A stretch of 39,859 nt of DNA from an uncultured Clostridia bacterium (GTDB taxonomy: Bacteria > Bacillota > Clostridia > Christensenellales > Borkfalkiaceae): the NCBI GenBank assembly GCA_947588985.1, contig CANQBG010000013.1:1-39859 (forward strand). The letters run 5' to 3'. Below, in pieces: positions 7,261-15,602 of the stretch. The notes beneath the pieces are model-generated. The model was given only the letters and a program-made list of their open reading frames with translations, ran no database searches and was not told the origin of the DNA. Within the stretch, counting starts at the first letter, position 1, and each line of letters begins with the position of its first letter. A program made the position numbers and the translations under genes.

Positions 7261-9861
7261 ATGGAACAATATCAAAAGGACGTGCGGGAAGTACTCTCGG
7301 ATACGGGGAGCGGGGAGGGCGGCCTCACCTCTGCGGAGGCGGAACGCAGGCTCCGCGGGGGAAGAAACGTCCTCCGGGCGGGCAAGAAAAAGAGCAAAGT
7401 CGGCCTCTTCTTTGCACAGTTCAAGGACCTCATGACGCTCATTCTCATCGCCGCGGCGGCGCTCTCGGGCGCGCTGGCCTTCGCGACGCGGGATACGGGC
7501 GAGCTCGTGGATACGGGCATCCTGCTCTTCATCATCCTCCTCAACGCCCTCGTCGGCTTCCTGCAGGAGTACCGCGCCGATTCCGCCTTGGAGAAGCTCA
7601 AAAAGCTCTCGCGCTGCGAGGCCAAGGCGGTGCGCGGCGGCAAGATCGTGAAGGTGGACGCCGAGGAGCTCGTCGTGGGGGACGTCGTCGAACTCGAGGA
7701 GGGGGACCGCGTGCCCGCCGACTGCCGCATCCTCTCCTCCGAGGAGTTGCGCGTCGATGAATCCGCGCTCACGGGGGAATCCAAGCCCGTGCGCAAATAC
7801 GACTGCTTGATCCGCAGGTCTGCGCTGGCCGAGCGCAAAAACACCCTCTTCGCCTCCACCTTCTGCGTGAAGGGGAGCGCGCGGTGCGTCGTCGTGGGGA
7901 CGGGAATGGACACCGAAATGGGGCGCATCGCGGAGCTGCTACAAAAGAGCCCCGAGGGGCGCTCCCCCCTCGATCAAACGATCGCCCGCCTCGGCAAGAT
8001 CATCACGGCCGCCGTGCTCGCCGTGGCCGCCGTCCTCTTTCTCGGGAGCCTGCTTGCGGGGCGGGTCAGCATTCTGAAGGGACTGATGTCGGCCGTCGCG
8101 GTCGCCGTCGCGGCCATTCCCGAGGGCATGGGGGCCGTCGTCACCGTTATCCTCGCCATGGGCGTCCAGCGCATGGCCAAGCGGCGCGCCGTGATGCGCA
8201 AGCTCTCGGCCGTGGAGGCGCTCGGCAGTTGCAGCGTGATCTGCTCGGACAAGACGGGGACGCTCACCCAAAACAAGATGCGCGTGGAGGCCGTGGAGAC
8301 GGAGGCGCGCGAGGAGCTCCTGCGGTGCATCCGCGCCTGTCATTCCGTGAAGGGGACGGCCGGCGGCTACGTGGGCGACCCCACCGAGATCGCGCTTTTG
8401 GAATATGCGGACGCCGCCGCATACCAATTTTCCCCCACCCATGTCGGGGGGACGCCCTTCACATCCGAGCGCCGCATGATGAGTGCGGCCGTTCGCGAGG
8501 GGCAAGAAATCCGCCTCTACTGCAAGGGCGCAGTGGAGACGATCCTTAAAAAATGTACGCGGATTTCCGCATGCGGGCAGGTGCGCGCCATGACCGCGGA
8601 GGACCGCACGCGCGTTTTTCGCTGTGCCGCCCTTCACGCGCAGGCCGCCATGCGCGTACTCGCCTTCGCCGTGGGGGAGGGGACGGAGGAGGGGGACCTT
8701 ATCTATCTCGGCCTCGCGGCCATGCTCGATCCCCCCAAGGCGGGCGCCGCGGAGGCCGTGGAAAAATGTCGGCGGGCGGGCATCAAGACGGTGATGATCA
8801 CGGGGGACAGCCCCGAGACGGCCCTTGCCATCGCGCTTCGCCTCGGCATCGCCGGGGGGCGGGAGGAAGTCGTTACGGGCGAGGAGCTCGACGGCATGGG
8901 AGCGGAGGAATTCGGCCGCCGCGCCGCGCAGTACAGCGTCTATGCCCGCGTCTCGCCCAAGCACAAGTCCGAGATCGTGCGCGCGCTGAAGGCGAGGGGG
9001 GAGGTCGTCGCCATGACGGGGGACGGCGTCAACGACGCCCCCGCGCTCCGTGCCGCCGATATCGGCGTGGCCATGGGGTCGGGAACGGACGTCACCAAGG
9101 ACGCCGCGGACATCGTCATCGCGGACGACGATTTCTCCACCATCGTGCAGGCCGTCGAGGAGGGGCGCAACGTCTTTGGCAGCGTCAAAAAGACCATCTC
9201 CTTCTTCCTCGCCACCAATCTCGCGGAGGTGCTGTGCGTGCTCGTCGTCTCCCTCTTTTTGTGGCGATACGACTTTCTCACCTCCACGCAGCTGCTCTTT
9301 GTCAACCTCATCACCGACACGCTGCCCGTCCTGGCGCTCGGCATGGAGAAGCTCGACGGCGCCATGGACCGCCCGCCCACCCACGACGGCGAGATCTACG
9401 CGCGCGGCGCGCTGATACGCATTGCCGTGTTCGGCGCGATCCAGGCGGCGATCGTCGTGGGCGTTTTTGTTGCGGCGAATCGGCTCTATGGCGGCAAGAC
9501 GGCGCAGACGATGGCCTTCACCACCCTCTCGCTCTTGGAGCTCTTCTATGCCTTCAACGTGCGAAAGGAGGATACCATGTCCGGGATCCGGGACTTCTTT
9601 TCCAATCGGACGCTGCTCGTGACCGTCGCGATCGGGCTGGGGATCTCCGTTTTGCTCGTGGTGACGCCCCTACGCGAACTCTTCGGGCTCGCCTTCCTGA
9701 ATTTCCCGCAGTGGATGGCCGTGATCGGGCTCTCCGCCCTGATCGTTCCGCTCGGAGAACTCTATAAAGCGCTCCTGCGCGCCGTCCGAAAGCGCAAAAA
9801 AAGGCTCCGTCCCGCCGCGAGCCTTGCCTCCTTTGACCGCAAACGGCCATACCATGTCTGA
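7261..9861 (+). CDS. Cation-translocating P-type ATPase, Ca2+ type
   Basis: 866-residue P2-type ATPase that would export Ca2+ (or a similar divalent ion) using ATP. The order is an N-terminal cation-ATPase domain, TM1-2, actuator loop with TGESKPV, TM3-4, phosphorylation site DKTGTLT (Asp330), nucleotide-binding domain, hinge TGDGVNDAP (586-594 region, GDGVND 587-592) and the C-terminal membrane bundle. TM4 reads PEGMGAVV rather than the usual PEGLPAVV, losing the second proline; TM6 NLITDTLPVLALGMEK is of the bacterial type. Start ATG 7261 has only a weak ribosome site (AGGAT). An exact TACCATGTCCG lies in the 3' part and a one-mismatch copy overlaps the stop (9850-9860). Confidence 0.9.
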   Translation: MEQYQKDVREVLSDTGSGEGGLTSAEAERRLRGGRNVLRAGKKKSKVGLFFAQFKDLMTLILIAAAALSGALAFATRDTGELVDTGILLFIILLNALVGFLQEYRADSALEKLKKLSRCEAKAVRGGKIVKVDAEELVVGDVVELEEGDRVPADCRILSSEELRVDESALTGESKPVRKYDCLIRRSALAERKNTLFASTFCVKGSARCVVVGTGMDTEMGRIAELLQKSPEGRSPLDQTIARLGKIITAAVLAVAAVLFLGSLLAGRVSILKGLMSAVAVAVAAIPEGMGAVVTVILAMGVQRMAKRRAVMRKLSAVEALGSCSVICSDKTGTLTQNKMRVEAVETEAREELLRCIRACHSVKGTAGGYVGDPTEIALLEYADAAAYQFSPTHVGGTPFTSERRMMSAAVREGQEIRLYCKGAVETILKKCTRISACGQVRAMTAEDRTRVFRCAALHAQAAMRVLAFAVGEGTEEGDLIYLGLAAMLDPPKAGAAEAVEKCRRAGIKTVMITGDSPETALAIALRLGIAGGREEVVTGEELDGMGAEEFGRRAAQYSVYARVSPKHKSEIVRALKARGEVVAMTGDGVNDAPALRAADIGVAMGSGTDVTKDAADIVIADDDFSTIVQAVEEGRNVFGSVKKTISFFLATNLAEVLCVLVVSLFLWRYDFLTSTQLLFVNLITDTLPVLALGMEKLDGAMDRPPTHDGEIYARGALIRIAVFGAIQAAIVVGVFVAANRLYGGKTAQTMAFTTLSLLELFYAFNVRKEDTMSGIRDFFSNRTLLVTVAIGLGISVLLVVTPLRELFGLAFLNFPQWMAVIGLSALIVPLGELYKALLRAVRKRKKRLRPAASLASFDRKRPYHV
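9573..9583 (+). repeat. Dispersed word, exact TACCATGTCCG
   Basis: In the P-ATPase gene, in a cytoplasmic loop codon run reading Asp-Thr-Met-Ser. Confidence 0.9.
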
Positions 9862-9908
9862 AAGCTCCCTTCACGTCCGCAAAAATTCCGCCGCGGGGCC
9901 GAGAAAGG

Positions 9909-9927
9909 CCCCCTTCCGGGAAGGGGG
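9909..9927. other. GC-rich hairpin between convergent genes
   Basis: CCCCCTT and AAGGGGG form a seven-base stem around CCGGG in the short gap between the convergent P-ATPase and deacetylase genes. It lacks a T tract on either strand, so its role as terminator is doubtful. Confidence 0.3.
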
Positions 9928-9935
9928 CGGGAAAT

Positions 9936-10616
9936 TCAAAATGCGCGGAAGGTGTAATGATTTTCGCGAAAATAGGCAATGATTGCGGGGAGTGCCTCGG
10001 CCGTCGCGGTGTGGTGCGCGGAGTCGTGCAGAAGGAGGACGACTTCATTCTTCCCCTTCGCGGTCTCGATCGTCTTGCGGACAAGCGTCTCCGCGTTTGC
10101 CCCGCGGATCTCCTCGTCGCCGCAGACGGCGTTCCACCACACGATCTCGTACCCCATGTCGGTGAGCAAGGCCTCCTTGGAGGGGTGCCGCCCGCCTCCC
10201 GGGAAGCGGTAGACGTGCGGCGAGACGCCCGTGAGCTGCTCGATCCGCGCTTTGCAGGCGCAGACGTCCTTGCGGAAGGCTTCGTCGGAGGCGTAGATCG
10301 CGCCGTAGCGGTGGGATTCGGAGTGCACGCCGAGCGTGTGCCCCTCGGCCGCGATGCGCTTTACGATCTCTTCGCGCCCGGGGATGCGTTCTCCCACGAG
10401 GAAGAAGGTGGCCTTCACGCCCTCCTTTTGCAGGGTATCGAGGATGTTCCCCGTCACGCGGGTGCTTGGGCCGTCGTCGAAGGTGAGATAGACGGTGCGC
10501 GCCTCCTCGGCAAAGGTGAAGGCGGGGGTGGCCATGTTTCTCCCCGCGAGATGGGCGGCGAAGATGAGAAACAGGGCAAGGCAAAAGATGAATACGGGGA
10601 CCCAGCGTTTTTGCAT
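9936..10616 (-). CDS. Polysaccharide deacetylase (NodB domain), membrane anchored
   Basis: Carbohydrate esterase family 4 enzyme, expected to remove N-acetyl groups from cell-wall glycan outside the membrane. A hydrophobic segment VFIFCLALFLIFAAHLAG near the N-terminus is a signal anchor. NodB motifs are present: TFDDGPS (catalytic base and metal Asp), HSESH (metal histidines), RFPGGG, and LLLHD near the end. The start is uncertain: ATG 10616 gives 226 residues; a TTG at 10643 adds nine; neither has a clear ribosome site. It is convergent with the P-ATPase and divergent from the epimerase. Substrate (peptidoglycan or other) cannot be told. Confidence 0.88.
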   Translation of the reverse strand: MQKRWVPVFIFCLALFLIFAAHLAGRNMATPAFTFAEEARTVYLTFDDGPSTRVTGNILDTLQKEGVKATFFLVGERIPGREEIVKRIAAEGHTLGVHSESHRYGAIYASDEAFRKDVCACKARIEQLTGVSPHVYRFPGGGRHPSKEALLTDMGYEIVWWNAVCGDEEIRGANAETLVRKTIETAKGKNEVVLLLHDSAHHTATAEALPAIIAYFRENHYTFRAF

Positions 10617-10648
10617 ACAGCGAGTTTGCGTAAATTTTCGCAAAAATA

Positions 10649-10677
10649 TTTACTTTTGTCGAATGATGTGGTATAAT
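10649..10677 (+). promoter_or_regulatory. Promoter of the aldose epimerase gene
   Basis: TTTACT (10649-10654) and TATAAT (10672-10677) with 17-base spacing, 23 bases before the galM-like start. Confidence 0.65.
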
Positions 10678-10700
10678 GAAAAAAACAGGGAGGATTACTT

Positions 10701-11732
10701 ATGATCACCACACGCGTTTTCGGGAAAACTGCAAGCGGCAAGACGGTATTGGAATTTACGCTGGCGGACGGCCGCTCGAGCGTCTCCATCCTCAACTACG
10801 GCGGCATCATCCGCCGTCTCTTGGTGCCCGCGAGCGACGGCCGGCTCACCGACGTCGTCCTCGGCTACAACACCGTGAAGGAATACGAGGAGAACGGCGG
10901 TTATCTCGGCGCGCTCATCGGAAGGTTCGGCAACCGCATCGGCGGGGGCAAGCTCACGGTCGACGGGGAGGACTACGCCCTCTACTGCAACGACCGCGGC
11001 AACCATCTCCACGGCGGGAAGGCGGGCTTCAACCGGAAAGTCTGGGCGCACGGCATCGCGGGAAACACCCTCGCGCTCTCCATCATCTCCCCCGACGGCG
11101 ATGAAAATTATCCCGGCACGCTCAAAGTGACCGTCGTCTACACCTTCAAGGATGGCAAGCTCCGCATCCATTACCGCGCGGTCTCCGATAAAAAGACGGC
11201 CGTAAACCTCACCAATCACGCCTACTTCAACCTCGGCGGCGACTCTGCGGGCACGATCTTGGACCACGAACTCACCATCGACGCCGACTGCATCACCCCG
11301 ACCGACGAGAACATGATCCCCACGGGGGACTTCCGCGCCGTCGAGGGAACGCCCTTCGACTTCCGCACCCCCAAGAAGATCGGAAAAGACATCGGGGCGG
11401 ACGACGAGGACCTGAAAAAGGGCAACGGCTACGACCACTGCTACGTCTTGAACGGCGAGGGGCTCAAAAAGTACGCCACGGCCTATTGCGCCAAGACGGG
11501 CATCGAGATGACGTGCTATACCGATATGCCCGCCGTCCAGCTCTACACGGGCAACGGGCTCCATCAGCAGGGCAAATATTCGAAGTATGCGCCCCGCACG
11601 GGCTTCTGCCTCGAGACGCAGGCCATCCCCAACAACGTGAACGTGCCCGCGTATGCCGAAAAGGGCAGCTCCCTCTTGGACGCGGGTGTGCTCTACGACT
11701 TCTGCGCGGAATACGTATTCAATGCGCGTTGA
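10701..11732 (+). CDS. galM: Aldose 1-epimerase (mutarotase)
   Basis: 343 residues, the usual length. It interconverts alpha and beta anomers of galactose or glucose in the cytoplasm, feeding the Leloir pathway. Family motifs are visible in order: NYGGIIRRLLVP, GRFGNRIGGG, NHLHGGKAGFNRKVW, NLTNHAYFNLGG and, near the C-terminus, GFCLETQAIPN, which carries the catalytic glutamate; the His residues are in NHLHGG and NHAYF. AGGGAGG (10687-10693) gives a good start at ATG 10701. It is a single-gene unit ending at the terminator 11755-11785. No other sugar gene is adjacent, so the substrate is open. Confidence 0.93.
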   Translation: MITTRVFGKTASGKTVLEFTLADGRSSVSILNYGGIIRRLLVPASDGRLTDVVLGYNTVKEYEENGGYLGALIGRFGNRIGGGKLTVDGEDYALYCNDRGNHLHGGKAGFNRKVWAHGIAGNTLALSIISPDGDENYPGTLKVTVVYTFKDGKLRIHYRAVSDKKTAVNLTNHAYFNLGGDSAGTILDHELTIDADCITPTDENMIPTGDFRAVEGTPFDFRTPKKIGKDIGADDEDLKKGNGYDHCYVLNGEGLKKYATAYCAKTGIEMTCYTDMPAVQLYTGNGLHQQGKYSKYAPRTGFCLETQAIPNNVNVPAYAEKGSSLLDAGVLYDFCAEYVFNAR

Positions 11733-11754
11733 CGTAATTTTTTGAAAATGAAAG

Positions 11755-11785
11755 CCCCCACTCGCGGACATGGGTGGGGGATTTT
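11755..11785 (+). terminator. Terminator of the epimerase gene, with a dispersed word in its loop
   Basis: CCCCCAC (11755-11761) pairs with GTGGGGG (11774-11780), followed by ATTTT. The 12-base loop and the start of the right arm are made of the dispersed word (CGGACATGGGTG, 11765-11776). Confidence 0.75.
11765..11776 (-). repeat. Dispersed word, variant CACCCATGTCCG
   Basis: Not coding: fills the loop and begins the right arm of the epimerase terminator. Confidence 0.85.
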
Positions 11786-11836
11786 CTGTGATAAGAGAAA
11801 AAATTCTCGGGAATGACCCGAAAAGGAGAGAGAGGA

Positions 11837-13552
11837 ATGTTCCATTCGCGCAGGCGAAAATTTATCGTGCTTTTCGCGCTCGCCGCGGCGATTGTTGCAT
11901 GTTTTGCGCTCTTTGCGTGCGGCGAGAGCGTGCCCGCCGAGGGCGTGGAGAAGGTGACGGAATTTTCTTACGACTTCTCCTACACCATGAAGGCCTACGG
12001 GCGCGTGCGGCTGGGGATCGAGAAGGGGACGGAGGCGGAGAGCGCGCGGGCGGAGATCGCCGCGTCGCTCGAAGGCGACTACGACGCGCTCTGCGACGTG
12101 TTCGGGAGCGGGGCGATCGTCACCCTGTATGTGCTCGACGACGCGCGCGCACATGCCCTGCCGGAGGCGTTTTTCTCGGACGGCAAGCTCTATTGTAAGG
12201 CCTCGGCGCTCGCGGGGGAGGGGTTTCTCACCTACTTTTCCGCGGCATTTTTGGGGAAAACGCAGCCGTGGAAGGCGATCGCGGCGCGGGCGGCGGCCTT
12301 CGGTCCCACGTCCGACGTCTCCGACGGGGAGCTCGGAGACCATCTTTCCGAGGAGCCCCAAACGCTCTCCCTCTTCGCCGCCTACTACTGCGAGGCCTTT
12401 GCCTCCGCGGAGCAGATGCGCTACGCCGTCGCCGCGGCGGAGAAGTTCGGCGCGTTCCTCATGGATCGGCGCGGGTCGCGCGTCCTCTTCCGCACGGAGA
12501 AGGCGGGGGACCGCGAGGATTTTGCCGCGTCGCTCGGCGTGGAAGTAAGTTTTACGGAGGGGGAGCGCGGCCTTTGGGAGGCGGAATGCGGCCAAAGTTC
12601 CGCCTATCCGCTCGTCTTGGAGGGGGGCGATCGGCGGTACTTCCTCGCGCCCATTCCCGAGGCGGACTTTGCGTCGCCCGCGCGCGTCCTCTCCGTCCTC
12701 TCCGACGCCGAGACCGCGACGGAGACGATCATGCGCGCGATCGAAGAGCGGGCGCCCGTCGCCTATCACGACGTGCAGACGCGCAGTCAAAATCTTCTCA
12801 CCTTCTACCTCTCCCCCGAGGAAAGGGCCAAGACGAGCGTTTCGAAGGGTGTGGTGTGTCTCTCCGATCCCGCCGAGCTCGTCCGCGAGACGGCGCGCCT
12901 TCTCACGGGGGCGGACGGGCAGAGCATACCTTGGCTCGAGGAGGGCCTCGCCACCTATTTTGCTGAGTTTGAGACGTACCGCGTCGGCGCGGAGCAGCGG
13001 GAAATTTTCGCGCTGTTTGCGGGCCCCGAGGAGGGGTTCGAAGGGGACGATCTCGCCTTCCTTCGCGCGGTAAAGGCGCGCTGTGCGGAGCAGGGAGAGA
13101 GCTTTGTAGACCTCGTATCCTACCACCATGTCCGCGTTTTGGAGTCGGCGGCGTATGTCACGCTCCGCGAGCCCGCCCTCAAGGAGACGCTCTCCTTCGC
13201 GTGGGCGGCGGCGTCCATCGGGGAGAGATTTTCCCTCACGGAGGCGGAGGGGACCGCGCTCACGCTACCTGAGGCCTATCTCCTTGTGAAGTACGCCGTC
13301 GCGCGGCTGGGAATGGACGACGTGCTCTGCGCCTCGATGGCGGGAAGCCCCGCCAAGCTCGGTGCGACGTATTCCGATCTCCGCGCCGCCCTGCAGAGCG
13401 AGGTGGAGGCGGGCGTCACCACATGGGCGCCCAAACTGCCCGATACCTCCGATCAAGACCTCCGCAACGACCTCGTGCTGTTGGCCTTTGTCGGCGTCGC
13501 CGTCGTGCTCGCCGTGGTCGTCGTGTTGTTCTTTACGCGAAAGCGCAATTGA
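11837..13552 (+). CDS. Lipoprotein resembling a gluzincin (peptidase MA-like) with a lost zinc site
   Basis: 571 residues. N-terminal signal peptide with lipobox LFAC, so the mature protein starts at a lipidated Cys; a C-terminal hydrophobic segment (VLLAFVGVAVVLAVVVVLFF) followed by RKRN gives a second anchor. The central part ends in WLEEGLATYFAEF (366-378), the hallmark of the third-ligand helix in gluzincin metallopeptidases. At the place expected for HExxH the protein reads RETAR (350-354): both histidines are arginine, so zinc binding and proteolysis are probably lost. ATG 11837 follows AAAAGGAGAGAGAGGA. Function may be binding rather than cleavage. The family assignment rests on the motif pattern only. 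Confidence 0.6.
   Translation: MFHSRRRKFIVLFALAAAIVACFALFACGESVPAEGVEKVTEFSYDFSYTMKAYGRVRLGIEKGTEAESARAEIAASLEGDYDALCDVFGSGAIVTLYVLDDARAHALPEAFFSDGKLYCKASALAGEGFLTYFSAAFLGKTQPWKAIAARAAAFGPTSDVSDGELGDHLSEEPQTLSLFAAYYCEAFASAEQMRYAVAAAEKFGAFLMDRRGSRVLFRTEKAGDREDFAASLGVEVSFTEGERGLWEAECGQSSAYPLVLEGGDRRYFLAPIPEADFASPARVLSVLSDAETATETIMRAIEERAPVAYHDVQTRSQNLLTFYLSPEERAKTSVSKGVVCLSDPAELVRETARLLTGADGQSIPWLEEGLATYFAEFETYRVGAEQREIFALFAGPEEGFEGDDLAFLRAVKARCAEQGESFVDLVSYHHVRVLESAAYVTLREPALKETLSFAWAAASIGERFSLTEAEGTALTLPEAYLLVKYAVARLGMDDVLCASMAGSPAKLGATYSDLRAALQSEVEAGVTTWAPKLPDTSDQDLRNDLVLLAFVGVAVVLAVVVVLFFTRKRN
13124..13134 (+). repeat. Dispersed word, variant CACCATGTCCG
   Basis: In the lipoprotein gene but in a different frame from the earlier copies: reads His-His-Val-Arg. 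Confidence 0.8.
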
Positions 13553-13657
13553 TCTTCGCGTGCCGGATCCTTGGGTGGCGATGATTGCCGCAAGGATGAG
13601 GGCATAAAGGCATGTCCTAAGTAGAGGCTCTCGAACATATTCGGAGCGGCTGGGAGG
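13553..13657 (+). other. Spacer between lipoprotein stop and its terminator
   Basis: About 105 bases lie between the stop and the terminator hairpin, longer than usual. I see no gene and no known RNA signature. It holds a partial match to the dispersed word (GGCATGTCCTA, 13609-13619). It could simply be a 3' untranslated region. Confidence 0.3.
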
Positions 13658-13684
13658 GAGCGATCTTCGGATCGCTCTTTTTTT
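13658..13684 (+). terminator. Terminator of the lipoprotein gene
   Basis: Perfect eight-base stem GAGCGATC / GATCGCTC with a TTCG tetraloop and seven T. It works only for the rightward strand; no T run follows on the other strand. Confidence 0.92.
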
Positions 13685-13701
13685 ACGGCGGGGAGGACGA
13701 T

Positions 13702-14583
13702 TTACGGCGTCTCGAGGTTGGAAATTTTTCCGTCGCCGTCGAGGGTGACGCGGACGTAGACGACTTCAAAGACGCGCTCGCCGCGCGGGTAGACGAGCCC
13801 GACCTCCTCGGGCGAATCGGTGAGGACGACGGAGACGAAATTTCCGAGAAATTCCCCGAGGGCGTCGGCCTTTTGGCGGAGCGATGGAGAGAGGAAGGGG
13901 GCGGGGTCGGCGCCGATGAGGACGGATTCGAAGAAGGCGAGTGCAAACGTCGCCGCCGTGGGTTTTTGGGGAGTGCGGATGCGCGATTCCACGAGCTTGC
14001 CCCTTTCATAGGTGCAGACGGCAAAGTGGCGGAGGCTGTCGTGGAAGGGGATCTCCGCGACGACGTGAGGCTCCGTCTCGGACACGGTACCCTCGGAAAG
14101 CGTGAGGATCTCTCCCTCCGGCGAAAGAATACAGAAGCAATCCGGGGCCTTCAGCAGGAAACAGTCGTCCGCGAAAAGGATCTCGGCCGCCTCGAACGCG
14201 TCGGGGAGGTCGATGAGGCGAAAGTCTGCGCCGCGCGAAAAGGAGAGCTGCACGCCGCCCTGCCGGTAGAGGGTGAGGAGGGCGCCGCCGAGCCGTTTTT
14301 GCGCGATGGGGCGGAGGGTGGCGTCCTCGCGCGCAAAGCGGGAGAGATAGATCGCCGTGCCCGCGCGCGTATGGTAGAGGGAGACCCCCTCGGGTGGCGC
14401 GAGCAGGAAGCATTCGCTGAGGAAAAATCGAAGGGGCCGATATCCCGGCGCCACGCATTCCACGAGCAGGTCGTCCGCGGGGGTGAGCTCGAGGGAGCGC
14501 TCGTGGCCGTCGATGAGGCCGAGGGGCAGGCCGCCCACGAAGAGCATACAGGGGAGGGAAGATAAAAAATAAACGCGCATCAT
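13702..14583 (-). CDS. Hypothetical protein with N-terminal hydrophobic segment
   Basis: 293 residues, not recognised. The N-terminus MMRVYFLSSLPCMLFVGGLPLGLIDG could be a signal sequence or just a buried strand. The rest is rich in beta-type segments (GVSLYHTRAGTAIYLSRF, CFCILSPEGEILTLSEGTV), with no catalytic motif I can name. The frame stays open far upstream, across the divergent gene, but ATG 14583 fits the start of real coding character and sits eight bases after a promoter -10 element, with no ribosome site, so the message may be leaderless. It is divergent from the Myb-like gene. Confidence 0.6.
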   Translation of the reverse strand: MMRVYFLSSLPCMLFVGGLPLGLIDGHERSLELTPADDLLVECVAPGYRPLRFFLSECFLLAPPEGVSLYHTRAGTAIYLSRFAREDATLRPIAQKRLGGALLTLYRQGGVQLSFSRGADFRLIDLPDAFEAAEILFADDCFLLKAPDCFCILSPEGEILTLSEGTVSETEPHVVAEIPFHDSLRHFAVCTYERGKLVESRIRTPQKPTAATFALAFFESVLIGADPAPFLSPSLRQKADALGEFLGNFVSVVLTDSPEEVGLVYPRGERVFEVVYVRVTLDGDGKISNLETP

Positions 14584-14590
14584 TATAAGA

Positions 14591-14618
14591 AATGTATAAT
14601 GCGAAAAAATTATGTCAA
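14591..14618 (-). promoter_or_regulatory. Promoter giving a leaderless message for the leftward gene
   Basis: On the minus strand TTGACA (14618-14613) and TACATT (14596-14591) are 16 bases apart; the seven bases 14590-14584 then lead to ATG 14583, so transcription should begin at or next to the start codon. A TATAAT (14595-14600) on the plus strand overlaps this region and may serve the divergent gene, though with a poor -35. Confidence 0.5.
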
Positions 14619-14640
14619 CAATCTCTCCGAGGTGATAACC

Positions 14641-15222
14641 ATGAACAAAATCAACGGCTACACGGAAGAAGAGGCCATCGGCCTCATCGAGTACATCTAC
14701 ACGGGGAAGAATGCGGGCAAGACGCTCTCCTACCTCTTCGAGACGTACGGTAAGGAGCACAGCCGCGCCAAGGGAAGCGTCCGCAATTATTACTACGCCT
14801 TCCTGAAGCGGCAGGACGACGACAGGGTGCGGCGCATCCTCGAGGGCAAGGGGCTCTCGGCGGGGGAGATCAAGCCCTTCACCGAGGAGGAGACGGAGGC
14901 GCTCCTTCAAAAAGTCGTCGAGGGCAGAAAGCGTGGACTCTCCGTGCGGCGGAGCATTTTGGAGGCTTCCGGCGGCGACGAAAAGCTCATGTTGCGCATG
15001 CAAAATAAGTATCGCAACCTCCTCAAAAAACAGCCCGAACGCGTGGAGAAGGCAGCAAACGAGGCAGGCATGTCCGCGGTCAACCCCTTCCTGCAACGTC
15101 GGCTCGAGCGGGAGATCGACGCGCTCTACGCCCGCATCGCGGAGGACCTCAAGCGGGAAAACGCCGCCCTCCGCGCCGAACTGAAGCGGCTTCAGGAGTC
15201 CCAGAAAATCCCAAAGGCGTGA
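14641..15222 (+). CDS. Myb/RsfA-like DNA-binding protein
   Basis: 193 residues. Two similar helical units, about residues 8-55 (YTEEEAIGLIEYIYTGKNAGKTLSYLFETYG) and 77-135 (FTEEETEALLQKVVEGRKRGLSVRRSILEASGG), each begin with a TEEE helix in the manner of Myb/SANT-type or RsfA-like units and are rich in Lys/Arg. A C-terminal coiled coil (LEREIDALYARIAEDLKRENAALRAELKRLQ) suggests dimerisation. The start at ATG 14641 is backed by GAGGTGAT; an upstream ATG (14599) overlaps a -10-like element and lacks a ribosome site. RsfA-like factors act in sporulation, but that role here is only a possibility. Confidence 0.6.
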   Translation: MNKINGYTEEEAIGLIEYIYTGKNAGKTLSYLFETYGKEHSRAKGSVRNYYYAFLKRQDDDRVRRILEGKGLSAGEIKPFTEEETEALLQKVVEGRKRGLSVRRSILEASGGDEKLMLRMQNKYRNLLKKQPERVEKAANEAGMSAVNPFLQRRLEREIDALYARIAEDLKRENAALRAELKRLQESQKIPKA

Positions 15223-15271
15223 ATGAATAAACGGCGCGTTCCGTCACAAGCTATTTCCGACGGAGGACGGT

Positions 15272-15484
15272 ATGGAAAAATTATTTTGTCTCGGCGTTGT
15301 CCTCGGCATGGTCGGAGGCGCGGTCCTCGTGGCCAATAGCTACAAGGCGCGCTCGCTCGTAAAGAAGAGCCAGGCCGAAATCATGCAGAAGGTGGACGAA
15401 ATGATGGATGAGCGGCTCAAGGCCTTTGAAGGCGGCCGCGAAACTTCCGACGGCGAAAAACCCGAGAAAAAGACCAAGAAGTAA
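15272..15484 (+). CDS. Small membrane protein, YtxH-like
   Basis: 70 residues: one N-terminal hydrophobic segment with glycine spacing (CLGVVLGMVGGAVLVA, 6-21) followed by a charged helical tail (KKSQAEIMQKVDEMMDERLKAFEGG) and a Lys-rich end. This is the layout of YtxH/DUF-type single-span proteins. CGGAGGACG precedes ATG 15272. It lies 49 bases after the Myb-like gene, possibly in the same transcript. Function unknown. Confidence 0.7.
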   Translation: MEKLFCLGVVLGMVGGAVLVANSYKARSLVKKSQAEIMQKVDEMMDERLKAFEGGRETSDGEKPEKKTKK

Positions 15485-15493
15485 GAGGAGAGA

Positions 15494-15525
15494 CCGCACG
15501 GCTTCGGCTTTGCGGCCTTTCTTTT
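15494..15525 (+). terminator. Terminator after the small membrane protein gene
   Basis: CCGCACGGC and GCTTTGCGG form a nine-base stem with one mismatch around a TTCG loop, followed by CCTTTCTTTT. Confidence 0.65.
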
Positions 15526-15566
15526 GCCCCGCGCGCGGGGAAGGCGCGAAAACGGGCGAAAAACGT

Positions 15567-15595
15567 TTGCCAAGCTTGGGGAAATATGGTATAAT
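15567..15595 (+). promoter_or_regulatory. Promoter of the ruvX fusion, leaderless arrangement
   Basis: TTGCCA (15567-15572), 17-base spacer, TATAAT (15590-15595). ATG 15603 begins eight bases after the -10 element, where transcription itself should start. Confidence 0.75.
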
Positions 15596-15602
15596 TTGGG
15601 GT

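Noticed and set aside
8435-10161. Near matches ACCCATGTCGG (8437) and TACCCCATGTCGG (10150) to the dispersed word
   Set aside because: They differ at the conserved TCC core, so I left them out of the count of 18. They may be decayed copies, as may 9850 (TACCATGTCTG), 18609 and 24469 (TACCATGTTCG).
13553-13657. A known small RNA in the lipoprotein 3' region
   Set aside because: No promoter and no recognisable consensus; only the terminator is clear.
13702-15096. A 464-codon open frame on the minus strand reaching from 15096
   Set aside because: The part above 14583 is antisense to the Myb-like gene and has low-complexity composition. Promoter and start evidence support 14583.
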